From the NCBI GenBank assembly GCA_950295325.1, contig OX485809.1:36027081-36091080 (forward strand): 64,000 bases of DNA. Reading direction: 5' to 3'. The DNA comes from Polytrichum commune (Eukaryota > Streptophyta > Polytrichopsida > Polytrichales > Polytrichaceae). A program made the translations under genes and the position numbers. Of the stretch, positions 24,471 to 36,738 are shown piece after piece (position 1 is the first letter of the stretch; the number at the start of each line of letters is the position of its first letter). The notes under the pieces were generated by a model. The model made no database searches. It worked only from the letters and a program-made list of their open reading frames with translations, and had not been told where the DNA came from.

Positions 24471-24865
24471 TTGATGATTTCATACATGGGACACGGATAA
24501 TCTCCCAAAATTGCACACATGCACAAAGCTTATGGTACGATCGGGTAGTCCAAAAAGTTGAGAAACACTTTGAACAGAACCTTGGTGCAAGACCCCAACA
24601 TGGAGCAACTCAGGAAGATTATGAAGAGGGCGGTGGGGAGAATGATACAATTATGGATCTACTACACTTTGGAGACAATGAAGAATGGTTAGGTGTACTG
24701 GTGCGTGGGCAACCGGATGATCTTGATTATGGGTTAAGTGAAGATACGGGAGCTTTGAATGTAGGAGGGATGCAGTTTGGTAGCCAGGAAACTCAATGTG
24801 GGCTTTATGAAGACAATGAAGAAGAATATGAACTTGATGATTTTTGGACAACAACAATTGTGTAG
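24449..24865 (+). CDS. Acidic 138-codon open frame, unknown
   Basis: The frame contains WYDRVVQKVEKHFEQNLG, an acidic GGGENDTIMDLLHFGD section and ends EYELDDFWTTTIV. The antisense frames here are short and fragmented. The acidic, tryptophan-containing tail resembles the C-terminal extension of transposase-type proteins, but I cannot assign it. The first 7 or so codons lie in a MITE fragment, so the true start, if the gene is real, may be at an upstream exon or a later codon. Confidence 0.35.
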   Translation: MQHCNVEIDDFIHGTRIISQNCTHAQSLWYDRVVQKVEKHFEQNLGARPQHGATQEDYEEGGGENDTIMDLLHFGDNEEWLGVLVRGQPDDLDYGLSEDTGALNVGGMQFGSQETQCGLYEDNEEEYELDDFWTTTIV

Positions 24866-25149
24866 TGGACTTTTGTTGTGTATGTGTCCACATAAATGAA
24901 CCTTTTTGAGAAGTTGGATTTCACTTCTTTGTTTTGCCTTCAAGCAAAACACTTTGTAGATTTGAATCTTAGTAGAAAATTGCAATGGTTTAAATGGTGA
25001 AAGGGAGCTTGCTAGCACTACTAATTTATGTCATGTGTGGACCGGAATGAAGTCATGATACTGAAATTTGTGCAGAAATTAGACAGTAAAGACAAGAAGC
25101 TCAAGATGCAGTAGTACCAATTTAGGAGAGAAAAGAAGGACTTTACTTC

Positions 25150-25280
25150 GATCTAATCCATTTACATGAATTTATAGAGTATTCCTCAATTTAGCAAAGA
25201 AAAACTCAAAGATATCAAAATGTAACCAATTGGTCTTGGAAACACTAGGATCTTGACCAATTATGCCCAAAATCCTCGGG
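25150..25280 (+). repeat. Fragment of the 7848-type repeat
   Basis: Contains AACCAATTGGTCTTGGAAAC and GATCTTGACCAATTATGCCC, the right end of the family, followed by a poly-G tract of 12 at about 25279. Confidence 0.6.
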
Positions 25281-25317
25281 GGGGGGGGGGTAGTCATTGG
25301 TTGGAGTAGCAATATAC

Positions 25318-25579
25318 GTGCGAACAAATGATAGGGTATTTTAAAAACATGGGAGCTAAAAATTATAAATGGACTTAAGAGTAATATAGGGTATCAAAAA
25401 TGGCACTAGACATCTTTAAAGTACTATAGGGTATGGAATAATAGGTAATTTGGAATTATAAGTAATGCAAGCCATTTTTCTATTAACCCAAAGTAGAAAT
25501 TTACATAATGATAGCATGTGAAAAAAAGAAGAGAATTGAAAGTAATACCCCCCTATAAAATAGTGGTTGTTCGCACCTA
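25318..25579. mobile_element. Possible small inverted-repeat element (GTGCGAACAA ends)
   Basis: GTGCGAACAA at the left is mirrored by TTGTTCGCAC at the right, with ATAGGGTATT and ACCCCCCTATAAA just inside. The TIR is only about 10 bp and I see no target duplication, so this is tentative. Confidence 0.35.
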
Positions 25580-26399
25580 TATCCTTAATTTTTTAACACA
25601 CTGCCCCCCCCCCCCCGAGCCAAAATCCTCCCAGACATTGGCAACCCTATATGCAGAATGGTTGAAACTTTGAGTCATAAACCCCCCTATAACGAGCCTA
25701 TAATTTGGCACCACATCAGCCCTCATGCAAAAAATATTCATTTTTTTCACAGATTGATCGACGAGTATGAAGTACATACAGTCTACACATTTTTTGTCAC
25801 TAGAAATTCATCTCAAGAAACATACATGGAAAAGAAATATAATCACAAGGAACATAAACCAAATGCAAACATGAACACAACCCACCTCGTCTGCCCTTTC
25901 AAATTTCAAAGAGATGGCGTTGCAAAGGTTAGCAAAGTCTTCCTAGGTCATATGGAGACAACCAACGCATCGAATTCCTAACATGAACAAATTCCAAACA
26001 TATGGTGATGAATTTCATTGTTTGCTAAGAAGATATTTACAATAACAAAAAATCATGGTACAAAAACGAACCTTGAAGTCACCACTGTTGTCCAATGCAT
26101 AAAGATTACTTCTATATCTTCATTAGCAATTGATGGAAGAGTCTTGCAACAATACCAATTTTGTGGTGCTCAATCTTAGATTCAAAACAACTCAACTTCT
26201 AAAGATATGTAGAAAGCATAATTAATAGGGCTTGCATTTTAGATTAGCAAGTGGTGATCTTCACAACGATTCATTCACGCACTTGTACATATTCAATTTC
26301 TTAAAGCGCTTTCCATATTGGTGGATTGAATCATCAAGAGATGTGCAACATAGGTGAGAGGGAGAATACTAGGGTTCAGGATTAAGGTTTAGGGTTTGA

Positions 26400-26750
26400 A
26401 AGAAATCCTCACATGGAAAATGTACGGTATCACAACACATGATCCATGTTCACATGTCAACCTACCACTTGGCCTTCCCAGGTCATGTGGCAAATCCATT
26501 CACCAACTATTCAACAAGTGGCATAAGAAGAGGAACAAGAACAAGACACTCCACATATTTACATGTGACGCAATGCGAGGGTGTGGGTTGACTTCTTTGA
26601 TGGTTTGCATTATTGGCAAAAACTTGTGATATAAGAGAGAGAAATGTGACAATAAGGGGGTGAGATTTAAATTAAGAACATCCGTTCTCTAGGGTTTTGG
26701 GATATTAAAAAGTGAATGACATTATGGATGTTAATATTACATAGTTCAGA
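26400..26750. repeat. Right half of the 17804-type MITE
   Basis: ACGCAATGCGAGGGTGTGGG, TTGACTTCTTTGATGG and CATCCGTTCTCTAGGG match the right half of 17804-18296. Confidence 0.6.
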
Positions 26751-28601
26751 AAATATTCAAATGCCAATATGTACCAATGCACCAAGGTGATTAAGGTACG
26801 CGGGTGTTATTTGGTTGTTTTTCTTAATCGGCGGCGATCTAAGCTATATTTGATTGGTATGTGGTTAGGTGAGAGATCCAAGAACAAACACCATAAAGAC
26901 ACATGTTTACAGGAGAATGGGCTACGTCTTCAAATTTTTAGTAATTACTCCACACTCAACAATAGACACGATTGGGAGAACTTATGTATTTTAGTGAACC
27001 CTTAAAGGATGCGGGATAAAAATATACGCCCATATACATAATTTATACATGCTTCACCAAGGTCAAAATTCATTTTCTATATATTTATGTGTCTGAAACC
27101 TTATCATATACATTTTTTTACGTCGAGGAGAAAATAAGATTATACTTGTACTAGACATATAAGTATGAATCTATACACGTAATTTTTTCATTTAATAAAT
27201 TCATATTGGACATTTACATCAAAACACAACACACGTATTTGCATCCAAGGGCACTCATGCTACGTATTTGAACTTAAATGTTCAACAACATCATAGTATT
27301 TACATAGGGAGGTCATTAGCTATATACTTTTGTAAACCACGTGCAGTTGGGGGTTATTTAAAGGTGGGCTATATATCTAAACTTCTTGAATAATTGGCAC
27401 TCTATTAGTAGATACAATGGTACTTTGAGGTTATTTTCAAGACCCTATAGGTAAATATAATACACACCATGAACTTATTTAATAGACTTTATTTTATTTG
27501 TAAAGTGTACTATTTATCAAGATCTTGAAAAATATTGACATAAATTGACGTTAATCTATGACAAAATGACAACAATACATCATCAAAAATTTCAATCAAT
27601 AACAACTGTGCTCAATGCCTACATTGTTGCAATTTGACGTGGTTACCTTCAAAACATGAACAAATGAAATAATTAGATGGTTCTCACATTCAAGTAAGGT
27701 GTTCAAAAATACAACCAAATGAACCTACAAGATGAGTCAAATATCCAGTATTTATTGTATGCAAAAAATCGAATGCCAACAATATTGTCTATAAGGGGCA
27801 AGTGTTCAAGCAACAACAATGATCAACAACAATGCAATTCTTACAACTATGAATTTCCCACAAATTCATCTAAGCTCTTAGCATCTACAGAATCAAATGA
27901 ATAAATCTTCCTAATTGATTCATACTCCATTGTCACATTTGACATAATTGAATTTGCATCTACCCACTTACAAAATGTTTGATCATAGGGGAATTAGAGG
28001 TGTTGTGGAGGGGGAAAACAATACATCATGATTTCAAAAGTTGACATTGCATCTCCCTTTTCAAATGCAGCTTCTTGTCATTTCTAGAGGTTGATGGGTT
28101 GCATGCACAATTCCCATCTTGCGCCAAATTTCCTCTGCATCATTTAAACCCGCCCACTTCATCACGTACCATTGTCAACTCCTTGGAAGACTAAAGTTGG
28201 GTGTTGTTCTTGGGTAGTCTCCCTCTGCGGCGTTTCTTGGTAGCTTCAATTATTGAAAAAATTCTAGTTGAATTTCTAGACACAAAAATATGCCCACATC
28301 AAATCCCACTCCGGCCGACATGGAAGTGGGCAAGGAGGAGGTCTTGATATAATCATTGTTGTTATTGAAGTAGATTGAATTTTTAATTCGAGTAAGCATG
28401 TCCTTAGAAAAAAAAATGAGTTGGGATTAAGTTGAGAAATCAAAGTGACCTTCAAGATTTGATGTCCATCAGACTCCACCGTCGGCATAACTTTCATGAT
28501 TTCAATACTAGATTCTCCAAACACTTCCTCACAATCAACATATTTGAAATATCATGTTGTGTTTCATCTTCAATAATGGCACAATCTCCTTCATGACTTT
28601 G
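26751..28601. other. Intergenic DNA without a supported gene
   Basis: AT-rich, with no open frame of note on either strand and no repeat that I could pair within the window. The frames 27719-27904 (plus) and 28276-28524 (minus) have no recognisable features. Confidence 0.5.
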
Positions 28602-31169
28602 TGTCGTAGCACGGTGGTGGCGTATTCATTAAATTAACCTGATAAACGCGTAACACGTCACAGCCGCGCCAAGTTCGTTTCCACGAAGAACCTGCGGCCG
28701 TTCACAACACAGAGGGAAGAAAACTTTCACTAACACACACACACAAGAAACACCAGAAACTAAGACAACACGGATCAGATTAAGAAATCCGGGATATTAC
28801 GGAAAGTATGACATGGATATTTCCGTCTTTCCGGTAGTGGACCGAGGTAAGGAACACAACACAAAATATGGACAAGCTCCAACCTTAGAGTAGTAACAAC
28901 AATAGACTCAGCGTCCCGAATCCATAGTATAACAACTATATACACTCCATTCTAAGATTCCTTATTACGGGTCATGACTTCCGGGATATGGTTTCTACGA
29001 TAGAGGTAGCGGATCGGACCTGTATTTCCACTATCCGCTAGATTTTCGACTGTGTCACAAGGACCATAATTCTAGTGGTTTAGGCTAGAATGCTCAGAGA
29101 GACTTGGTAGTTGTTCATCAGGATTTCACCCTTTGAGTAGATTTCTTGAGGTTGTCTCCCTATCTCCACTTCCTCTTTCTAACTACTACTCCCTTAGACT
29201 AGTGTTACGATGGGGGCAACCCTCCCTCGGGAAGGTGTCCCACTCAAGTATCCGACGCTTGCCACCCCTTTTGACAGGGGAAAAAGTGGAAGAAGTTTTG
29301 GGTCTACAAAACCAGCTTGATCCGGTTTCCGTGATGGCACAGTTTCCACTATACCGCACGCGGAAACCGAATCCTCCCTCGAGAAAGGTAGAAACACAAC
29401 ATCTTCACTCCTATCCTCACAATGGGTAGCTTGTGCTGTTCCACATGTCACACAAGATAGAACTTAAGATCTGTTGTTTTCCGTAACGGCGGGGCTACCA
29501 CGCCTACCATCCACGGTGGGAGCCAAGCGCCAGTTGCGGCATGTGCATGAATGTTCTGGACCAGTCCGTTAATGCTGATCGGTGTGATCCACCTCCAGGT
29601 CACGGCAAGCGGAAGGCGTAAACCAGAACTCTCCCCCTACTATTGGACAAGTTTATCCACTGCTGCTCATTGTCGGTCCCTAGTTGGACGGAGTAAGTGG
29701 GGAAGAACCTACCGTGTGTGTGGAATTTCCCTTGCCCAACAACCCCACGGTGGGGTTCTTTCCCCTTGCTCGGCCAATCCTTTCCTCATTTCCGCACTTA
29801 AGATTCCTCCGCCCATCACCTACTCATACAGGGGCGTTTCAACCACACGCACCTCGGGGTGTTACCGTCTCCCTGTCCTATCACGGAAGACTAATCTAAC
29901 CAACTTACACAATGATAGAGAATGGCGGAAAACTCGGAAATCTCAAGTAGGGGAAGGACGGACCATTTGCATTACACATGGACTTAAGACTCAACTCAAA
30001 CCGAAGGTGGAGTAAAGCATAAGGTCTGAATTGAACAAAAGAACGTTTGCATTGCAAAATGATCAGAGAAACACCGAAGTGTTCTCCCTTTAAAACCAAA
30101 CTAACACCCACATGCCATGGTTCCTATGCTGGAAATCGCGGGCCACGTGGCAGTCTTGACAATCCACCTCATGGAGAGGTCAAAACCCAAACAAAGAAAA
30201 TGACGAGGTGCACAATCCAGGCCAACTAATTACTTGCCCAAAACAACCCAAAATGGAATCCTAACTAAAATCTACTCCTTATCCTTCCGCTCCTCGCGGC
30301 GGTCCACTCTGTCCGTTGCCAAAGATGGAGCACGTGGTGGTGGCACTGACACCTCGTGTCCATCGGGTCCGGGAATTGCTCCCACGCGGTCCACCGTTTC
30401 CGCCGCATCCAGTGCCAGTGGTGCAGACAGTTGGTTGTCCGGCGGAAATCCCGGAGCAAGAATTGCAAGTGGCGGCGGATCCCGGGCAACCACTTGGAAG
30501 TCCGTGGCAAGGCTCGGTGTTGAGACCTCGGCCATCTGGCAATCACCCAAGGTTTCCTCCCCAACCGCGGCGGAAACTGGGGAGGCATTGGAAACTAACA
30601 CCTCAGTGGTGGAAACCGGCAGGGCCGTGATCGCCGTGATGTCCTCCACCTGGTCCACCTCTTCCGCATTCCACCGATCTGGTCGGCCCCGGATGGTGGA
30701 AGCCTAAACATGGTCCACCTTCCCAGTGACTAACTCCCTTACCATCTCCTCACAGCGTACTCTCGAAGATTTTTCCCATAACCCGAGACAGTCCATGCAC
30801 CTAAAGTCCGCCTCCAACTCATTGCTCTCCTCTCGACCAGTGGGGGTGACCACGTGCACCTTGCGGAGGGTTAGCGGCTTGTCCGCGATCCTCTTCCGTG
30901 TTTGGGTCGCCATGGTGGTTGCGGCCCGCCGTCGCCTGTGCGGTCCGCTCCGCTCTAAGGTTTCCGAGTCGAAACGGAATTCCTAACATTAACTCAATTC
31001 GATATTTTTAACTACTTTAAGGATTTTAATTTTTCTTCTCAATTCTAAATAACCTACCTAACAATCTACCTATAAAGTACTCTACTTATTATGTTTTTAT
31101 TGGTCAAACCTATTCTTTAAATTCAAAACAAGGTTTCTTAAGATTTTAAGAAAAATGCGGGCCGCGACA
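28602..31169 (-). mobile_element. 2.57-kb TG...CA element with 5-bp TSD (solo LTR or LARD-like)
   Basis: The ends are TGTCGTAGC and GCCGCGACA, imperfectly inverted, and the 5 bases CTTTG lie outside both (28597-28601 and 31170-31174). TG...CA ends plus a 5-base duplication are the signature of LTR retrotransposon integration. I find no direct repeats at the two ends, so either the whole block is one very long solo LTR or the LTRs have diverged beyond recognition. The interior is GC-richer than its surroundings and holds a degraded reading frame on the minus strand (30272-30913). Confidence 0.75.
30272..30913 (-). pseudogene. Minus-strand reading frame with one in-frame TAG, unknown
   Basis: Starts MATQTRKRIADKPLTLRK, has a C-x2-C pair in FRCMDCLGLW, reaches a TAG at 30704-30706 and continues in the same frame as ASTIRGRPDRWNAEEVDQ into a proline/alanine-rich acidic tail ending DRREERKDKE (213 codons without the stop). 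It starts about 250 bp inside the right end of the 28602-31169 element. A plus-strand frame (30234-30707) is also open but has a low-complexity S/T/A/G composition like an antisense shadow. I do not know the family; a captured host fragment or a retrotransposon leader protein are possible. Confidence 0.4.
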
Positions 31170-34100
31170 CTTTGTCTTCAAGAACACCCCTTAGAGTTTC
31201 CAATCCCTTCTTCCATTTCAATCCTCAAAATTTTTGCATTGTCATCATCCGCCTTCATAGGTATACTGCTCAGTTTGTACTCTTGATGAATTAACTTGGT
31301 TTGTTCTAAGGTCCACAAAACGTGGAACCATGTTTGCTATAAAGAGGGGGCTATGACTTGTGTCTCAAACTTGGTTAGCGTCATGTCAAACTTGCAAATA
31401 TGCTTGCAAATCCAAAACCAGGTCACATGAACCCCCTTCATGATCCAAAACACATCCTCCAATAACACTACTTCCTCAAAAGCATGCACAAGGCTCAAGG
31501 TCCGTGACCATTGCACTTCTAGCACTCTCATTTGTGGGAGAGGTGGAGCCGGTCTAAGTTCGCTTCATACTATGCTTGAAGGACCAATGGAGTAAGTAAA
31601 TGCAAGATTAATAAAGTCTACATGAATTTCTACATGGTATCAAATGGATCATGTTTCATGGACACTTGGATTATTTTCAACAACCACCTTTTGGAGGTAG
31701 GCCTAACACAAAACTGGAGACCATGGCACTCCGCAATCTTACAATTGTTAAGTTATTATATTTTATCATGTGTGAAGACCCTACATAAGTAGAAATTTCT
31801 TGAAATAGCGTTTGGTTGAGGGCCTGTGCACATATGATTTTCCATTACATTTGAGGACATGTGACCACACTACATGATTTTGGAAGTGTCTTGGGACAAC
31901 CTTTGAACACTTCTTTTGGGCTCTCACGATTTCATGGTCACGGCTCTTGGCTTGTGTGTGAAGTGGCCCTAAACCAAGCTATCCAGTGTCAACTTCTAAA
32001 TTGGAGGACTTTTGGTCAATTGAAGCAAACTTTCATCCAATCTAAATACATTTGTTGAACCTCACATAAATTCTTTGTTTGTCCAATAATTACATACCCT
32101 ACTTTATAAATAAAAATTAAATACCACCTATAATTTTCACCTACCCTACTATAGATATAATATTGTATGGGGCATTTTATCCAAGCTATAGTATTTCCAA
32201 TATTTTTATAAGTTAATTTTTCTCTACTGATTTAAAGTTACCCTATATTCTTTCTCACATGGTTTAATAAATTTTCAATAATAACCTCCATGTGAGTAGT
32301 GCTTCTACAAATTGTTTGGTGGAAATCCATGTGGTTGTTCTAGCACACTTGTGACACCTACTTTGAAAGGAATTTGTCACCAATGGCAAAATTATGTCCT
32401 TGGGAGACTCTAGATCCTTGCAAACAAATCCACATGTATATATCCCTAACACATAACATTATTCAACTTCATGTAGGATTTCCATGGCTATGAACACACA
32501 TTCTATTGTACAAATGGATGAAAAAGAAATCATGACAATTTTGTCAATCCTATACCCCATAGACCAAATGTCATTCCATTCTAAGTATGGTTTTAGTTGA
32601 AAATAGATGTCAACATGTCCAAGATTTGTCTTGAATTATACTCTGCCCACAAAACTTCAACAAGAGATTGAATGACACTATACAAAGGACTAGATAACCA
32701 CCAAGAAGAGAGTGGATGACTCCGCCGCTCCCACAGCTGGTCATCCACCTACTCGAGCTGACTATGAACCATAACAAATCAACTCATGGGAGACAATGGC
32801 TAAATTATGGATGATATCGCGTCTTCATGGGTGCAAATTCACGACACATTACAATAATTCTTCAGCTCTTGAATGACTGGTCTCATCAATGCGATCGAAA
32901 AACCTAAAAGTAACTTCGCCTTCGACTCAACTTGCCGAAACGGTAAGGAAAGGATCCGCGTCCAAACAAGGTTGTGATGAGCTCAGGGCCCATTTCCTTG
33001 TCCTACTTCATACATATCATCATACGTGTGCATTATTATCACATTGCCGAATGTATTGAAAGATGTGCACATTTGACTCTATTCTGCAATTATAACTTTG
33101 CATCACAACACAACACTAACTTACGCAACGTTTCGTTGGTTTCTTTTAATAAGTGGTGGCAATTTATAAAGCACAAGCCATAGCATTCAACGTCTCTTAT
33201 GTAGCGGCGGTCGTATGTGGGTGTGGCCTGTGAAGCTTACCCATTATTTATAAGTGGGTCCGAAATCATCAAAGGCTAGTTGGACGTGGAAAGCAGGATC
33301 TTATTACATACGTCCTTCTTCATGCTTTCCAAGCCCGTACGAGGCGAGGCCAAGAGTCAAACATATATGAACTTGGTACTTTAAGTCCAGTGTATGTGAT
33401 CCCACACTCACTGTACAGTACATGCTTTCATGCTCGAGGGACAAACAGCAAAAGGCCGATCCGTGGCATAGTAAGTAAGGAAAATGGGTGTTAAATGGAC
33501 ACTTTTGGCTCATCAAAACCTTCCCTTGGTGGGATCCCTGAAATTTTCAAACGGCACTGGACTCAGGTAGAAATACCATAAACCGTGAAAATAAGGTGAT
33601 TCGCATTGAAGATATGGTCTTAGAAATCATGAGATGATTTTCCAAGATAGAATAGAAGGATTCATGAAGAATGCAAGTTGTTTCGTATTTTGATGCTCTG
33701 TAGAAAAAAATATCTACAATGTTTCAAAGTGGAAAGTTTGTCAAACCCCCTCCTCGTTCACTAGATTCTCCTTACACCGAACATGGTAATGCTCATTTCC
33801 ACACAAGAGCATCACCTAAACCGGTTAACTCATGAGTACATTAAACTATGATTGATGATAGTCGAACATGACTAAATTTGGCTAAACTGACTGTACACAC
33901 ATTTGAAGTTGTTAATCTTGCAATTATTGGATTTCAGAAATGGCACTTCACTATTCTGACGGAAGTCTACTGCACGAGTAGATGGTAGTTCATCGGTTCG
34001 GGTATTTCTACCTTAGCAAACCTGTGAGTGCAATCCTCCAATAATGAAATGATTTTTCACAGTTTTCCTGTCATTGTTATGAATTTATGAAGTTCCTGAC

Positions 34101-34469
34101 ACCCAATTCCGAAAACGAGATTATAGACCTCCTCAGAAAGGGGGCACTCCTCATGCTGCTCTCTGTGGTGATGCCCATGGTATAAGGTGCTGGCATGAGC
34201 CTTAAATGGCTATTGAAAGCTTGGTGGTTAGAGAAGAATCTCATCTAGTGACACTTGGCTTGAAACCTCAAAAAAGCCGGCTTTTCAATGCAAGCATGGC
34301 CCAGGCCCAAGGTGGCACGAGTGTTCAAAGATTGAAGTCTTCAATGCCCATCAAACACGATTTGGCCCTTCAAAATATACTTCTCTCAAAACAACCCTTC
34401 AAAACGCAATCCCAAATTGAAAATGAAGACATCACTTGAAGTCCTCAATATAACATGCCGCCACAAGAA
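31170..34469. other. Intergenic DNA with one dispersed repeat; no supported gene
   Basis: Apart from the repeat at 31500-31970, this stretch has only short frames. A 13-bp inverted repeat GGTAGAAATACC (about 33574 and 34005) may bound a small element, but no target duplication supports it. The frame 34206-34439 has no recognisable features. Confidence 0.45.
31500..31970 (+). repeat. Dispersed repeat, copy 2 (paralogue at 21828-22320)
   Basis: Direct-orientation match to 21828-22320, with several short deletions relative to it. The boundaries coincide (CGTGACCATTGCACTTC start, GTGTGAAGTGGCCCTAAA end), so a defined unit was copied. Confidence 0.75.
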
Positions 34470-35193
34470 CTCGGGGGGTGCACTGTACTAAACATGTATG
34501 AGTATACGTGAGTGCACATGAGGGGTATTGATTTGAACCTTGCCGTATTACGTATACATATGGTATACATGTTATAATTTATAGTTACGTACATATATGG
34601 AAGGCCTTTAAAAAATATACAATAATTGTACTTGTATGGTACTGTTACTATACTACATATCATAAGTTTTCATATTGGATGAAATCGTTTGGAAATCATT
34701 TGGTAATCGTTGGGTGGAGTATAGGGATCCAATTGACTTGATGGACCGTTCATCAAACGTGGAGATTGGTTTATGTTGGTATCAAAAAGGGGCTAACAAC
34801 AAGTGGACATATGATCTTACTGATCATTTGATGGTAGACTTAGAGACAATAATTGCATTGGCTACAATGACATATATTGGTGAATCAAATGTTTATGAGT
34901 TACATCCGGGAGATGAAAAGGTTTTCAACGACTTTGCTTATGAAAGTTAGGATATTTTGTTATACATATTATAGGGGTTGATTATTGTTCAAAAGTATAT
35001 TTGTATACTTATGTTAATGACTATATATGAATGGATGTTTTTTTGTGTATACATATTGTCACTTGTATATTTCTTGTTGCAATTGTATGTGTATTACTTC
35101 ATTTCACAAAAAATAACTTGTATATAGGGGGTTTTTAGAGTATGCAGTGAACGCACGTGATTCTAGGTTTTAATGAAAGGTGCACCCCCCGAG
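34470..35193 (+). mobile_element. TIR DNA transposon with perfect 8-bp TSD and internal ORF
   Basis: The ends are exact inverted copies, CTCGGGGGGTGCAC at the left and GTGCACCCCCCGAG at the right. The 8 bases CACAAGAA lie directly outside both (34462-34469 and 35194-35201). Eight-base duplications point to hAT- or P-type transposition. The interior is AT-rich with GTATACATATGG-type simple sequence around one 91-codon frame. Confidence 0.88.
34675..34950 (+). CDS. 91-codon ORF inside the 34470 transposon, unknown
   Basis: An ATG-started frame with an even amino-acid mix including WKSFGNRWVEYRDPIDLMD, VEIGLCWYQKGANNKWTYD and YIGESNVYELHPGDEKVFND. This is far less repetitive than its surroundings, and the antisense is not open. 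It could be a remnant or the last exon of the transposase, or a small passenger gene. No catalytic motif is visible, the protein family is unknown to me, and the upstream TTTTCATATTGG has no clear acceptor. Confidence 0.45.
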   Translation: MDEIVWKSFGNRWVEYRDPIDLMDRSSNVEIGLCWYQKGANNKWTYDLTDHLMVDLETIIALATMTYIGESNVYELHPGDEKVFNDFAYES

Positions 35194-35201
35194 CACAAGA
35201 A

Positions 35202-36234
35202 CCAACAAGCATAGGGCATTGTCATCACAAAAAATGGAGTTAGATGGTCGATTCTTAATTCTTCACATTATATTGAAAACATGTATCATATAATTCATGT
35301 ACAAGCTTAATATGAATTTTGAATTTCATTTCCATAGTCTTGGATTAACGTCTGGATTTGAACCAACTTTTCAACTGAAAGGCTAAAATTTGAGAGTGCT
35401 TCAAAATGAAACTCATATGAGGGCTTCAATCTTGAACATTGGTGACACCTAGCCAGGCGAAACCGGCACAGCATCTACATCGCAAGTGGTGGGACATCCT
35501 CTCCAAGAGGCTAGGGTAATAATTTAACTAGCCTATACCCTCTTACCTGCGGCGGCCGGCGGCTCATTGCGGCAGTCAGCGGCAGTCAGCGGCAGCATAC
35601 AATGCCAAGCCCTTTCTGATCCAGTGCACTTCAAAGCAACCTTTGTGACTTCTTGCCTTCCTCACCTCACAAGTAAATGTTCTACAAATCATGCTTCCTC
35701 ATACTGCAATCGTGATCACTCTTTAAAACCAGAAGTCATACCACACATATCACTTCCAAGGTCATTAAGACAATGACCTTTAAGAAGAAGAAGAAGAAGA
35801 AAAAAAAAAATACTTGCTCAACACAAACTACATGGGGTAGGTACCATTGTGGTGTCAAGTAACTTATGCATTGACGATCCTCCCATTGCTAATTACTCGG
35901 GCTCTACCTCACACAATGCGAATTCAGTCGGTGTGGTCATGGGGTGTGCTTGTAGCCCCAACTCGCCTCCACCATTTGACATCCATCAATTGGCAACCCT
36001 GCTTTACGCATCTTCCTCTTTGCAATAGTTGTTTTCATATTGTGCTTACAACTATATAGCATGACTCCACAATATGGGCCATGTAACCCGATATTGATAT
36101 TTGGCCGCTTTGAGTTTTCCTAATTGCCTTGTGCAAAGCTTCTCCGATCCAACCTCCTTGCACCTCTTTACTGTTCAAGCCTCGTTGAACTTCTTCTTTG
36201 CTTGCTGATCCAAGCCCCCCCCCCCCCCCCTCCC
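35202..36234. other. Intergenic DNA without a supported gene
   Basis: Contains a GGCGGC/GGCAGTCAGC patch near 35550-35592 and an (AAG)n microsatellite near 35784. The short plus-strand frames have no recognisable domain. A poly-C/CCT tract ends it at about 36213-36245. Confidence 0.45.
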
Positions 36235-36738
36235 CCTCCCCCTCCTTTTTATTTCTCCTTCTCCTTCTCTAGTTTCTTGGCTTGTCTCTTGAGCTTGCTC
36301 CACTCCATTTCCTCCTCTGCAATTCTCTCCGCCTCCGCCTCATCCTTCGACCTTGTATTTTTCTCTAATTGTGCCAAGTAGTCGTTATTTGTCATGATGC
36401 AATACTTGGAGTACTCTATGATGGGAGTGGATGTGTTTTTGTACTGTGTGGATGGAGCCAGTAACAAAGGAACTTAAGGAAGTGTGAGGAATTTGGCAAT
36501 GTTGCTTGACTCAACCTCTAGGGGCATTGCATACACCTCTCCACAACATGTGTCCATGTCACCTTCCTCATTACATGTACCTCATGTGTGATTATCTTCC
36601 TCATCAACATGACCAAAGTAATGACATGTATTTGATGCAACACCCTCATCTTCGCCAAGAACATGAACTAGCTCCTCCACCTCCACCTCTTGGCTCCCAA
36701 TCTCCTCACCCACATGAGCATATGATTCATTAGGTTAC

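Noticed and set aside
30234-30707. A 157-codon plus-strand gene
   Set aside because: Its serine/threonine/alanine-rich composition fits an antisense shadow of the acidic minus-strand frame, which has the more protein-like sequence.
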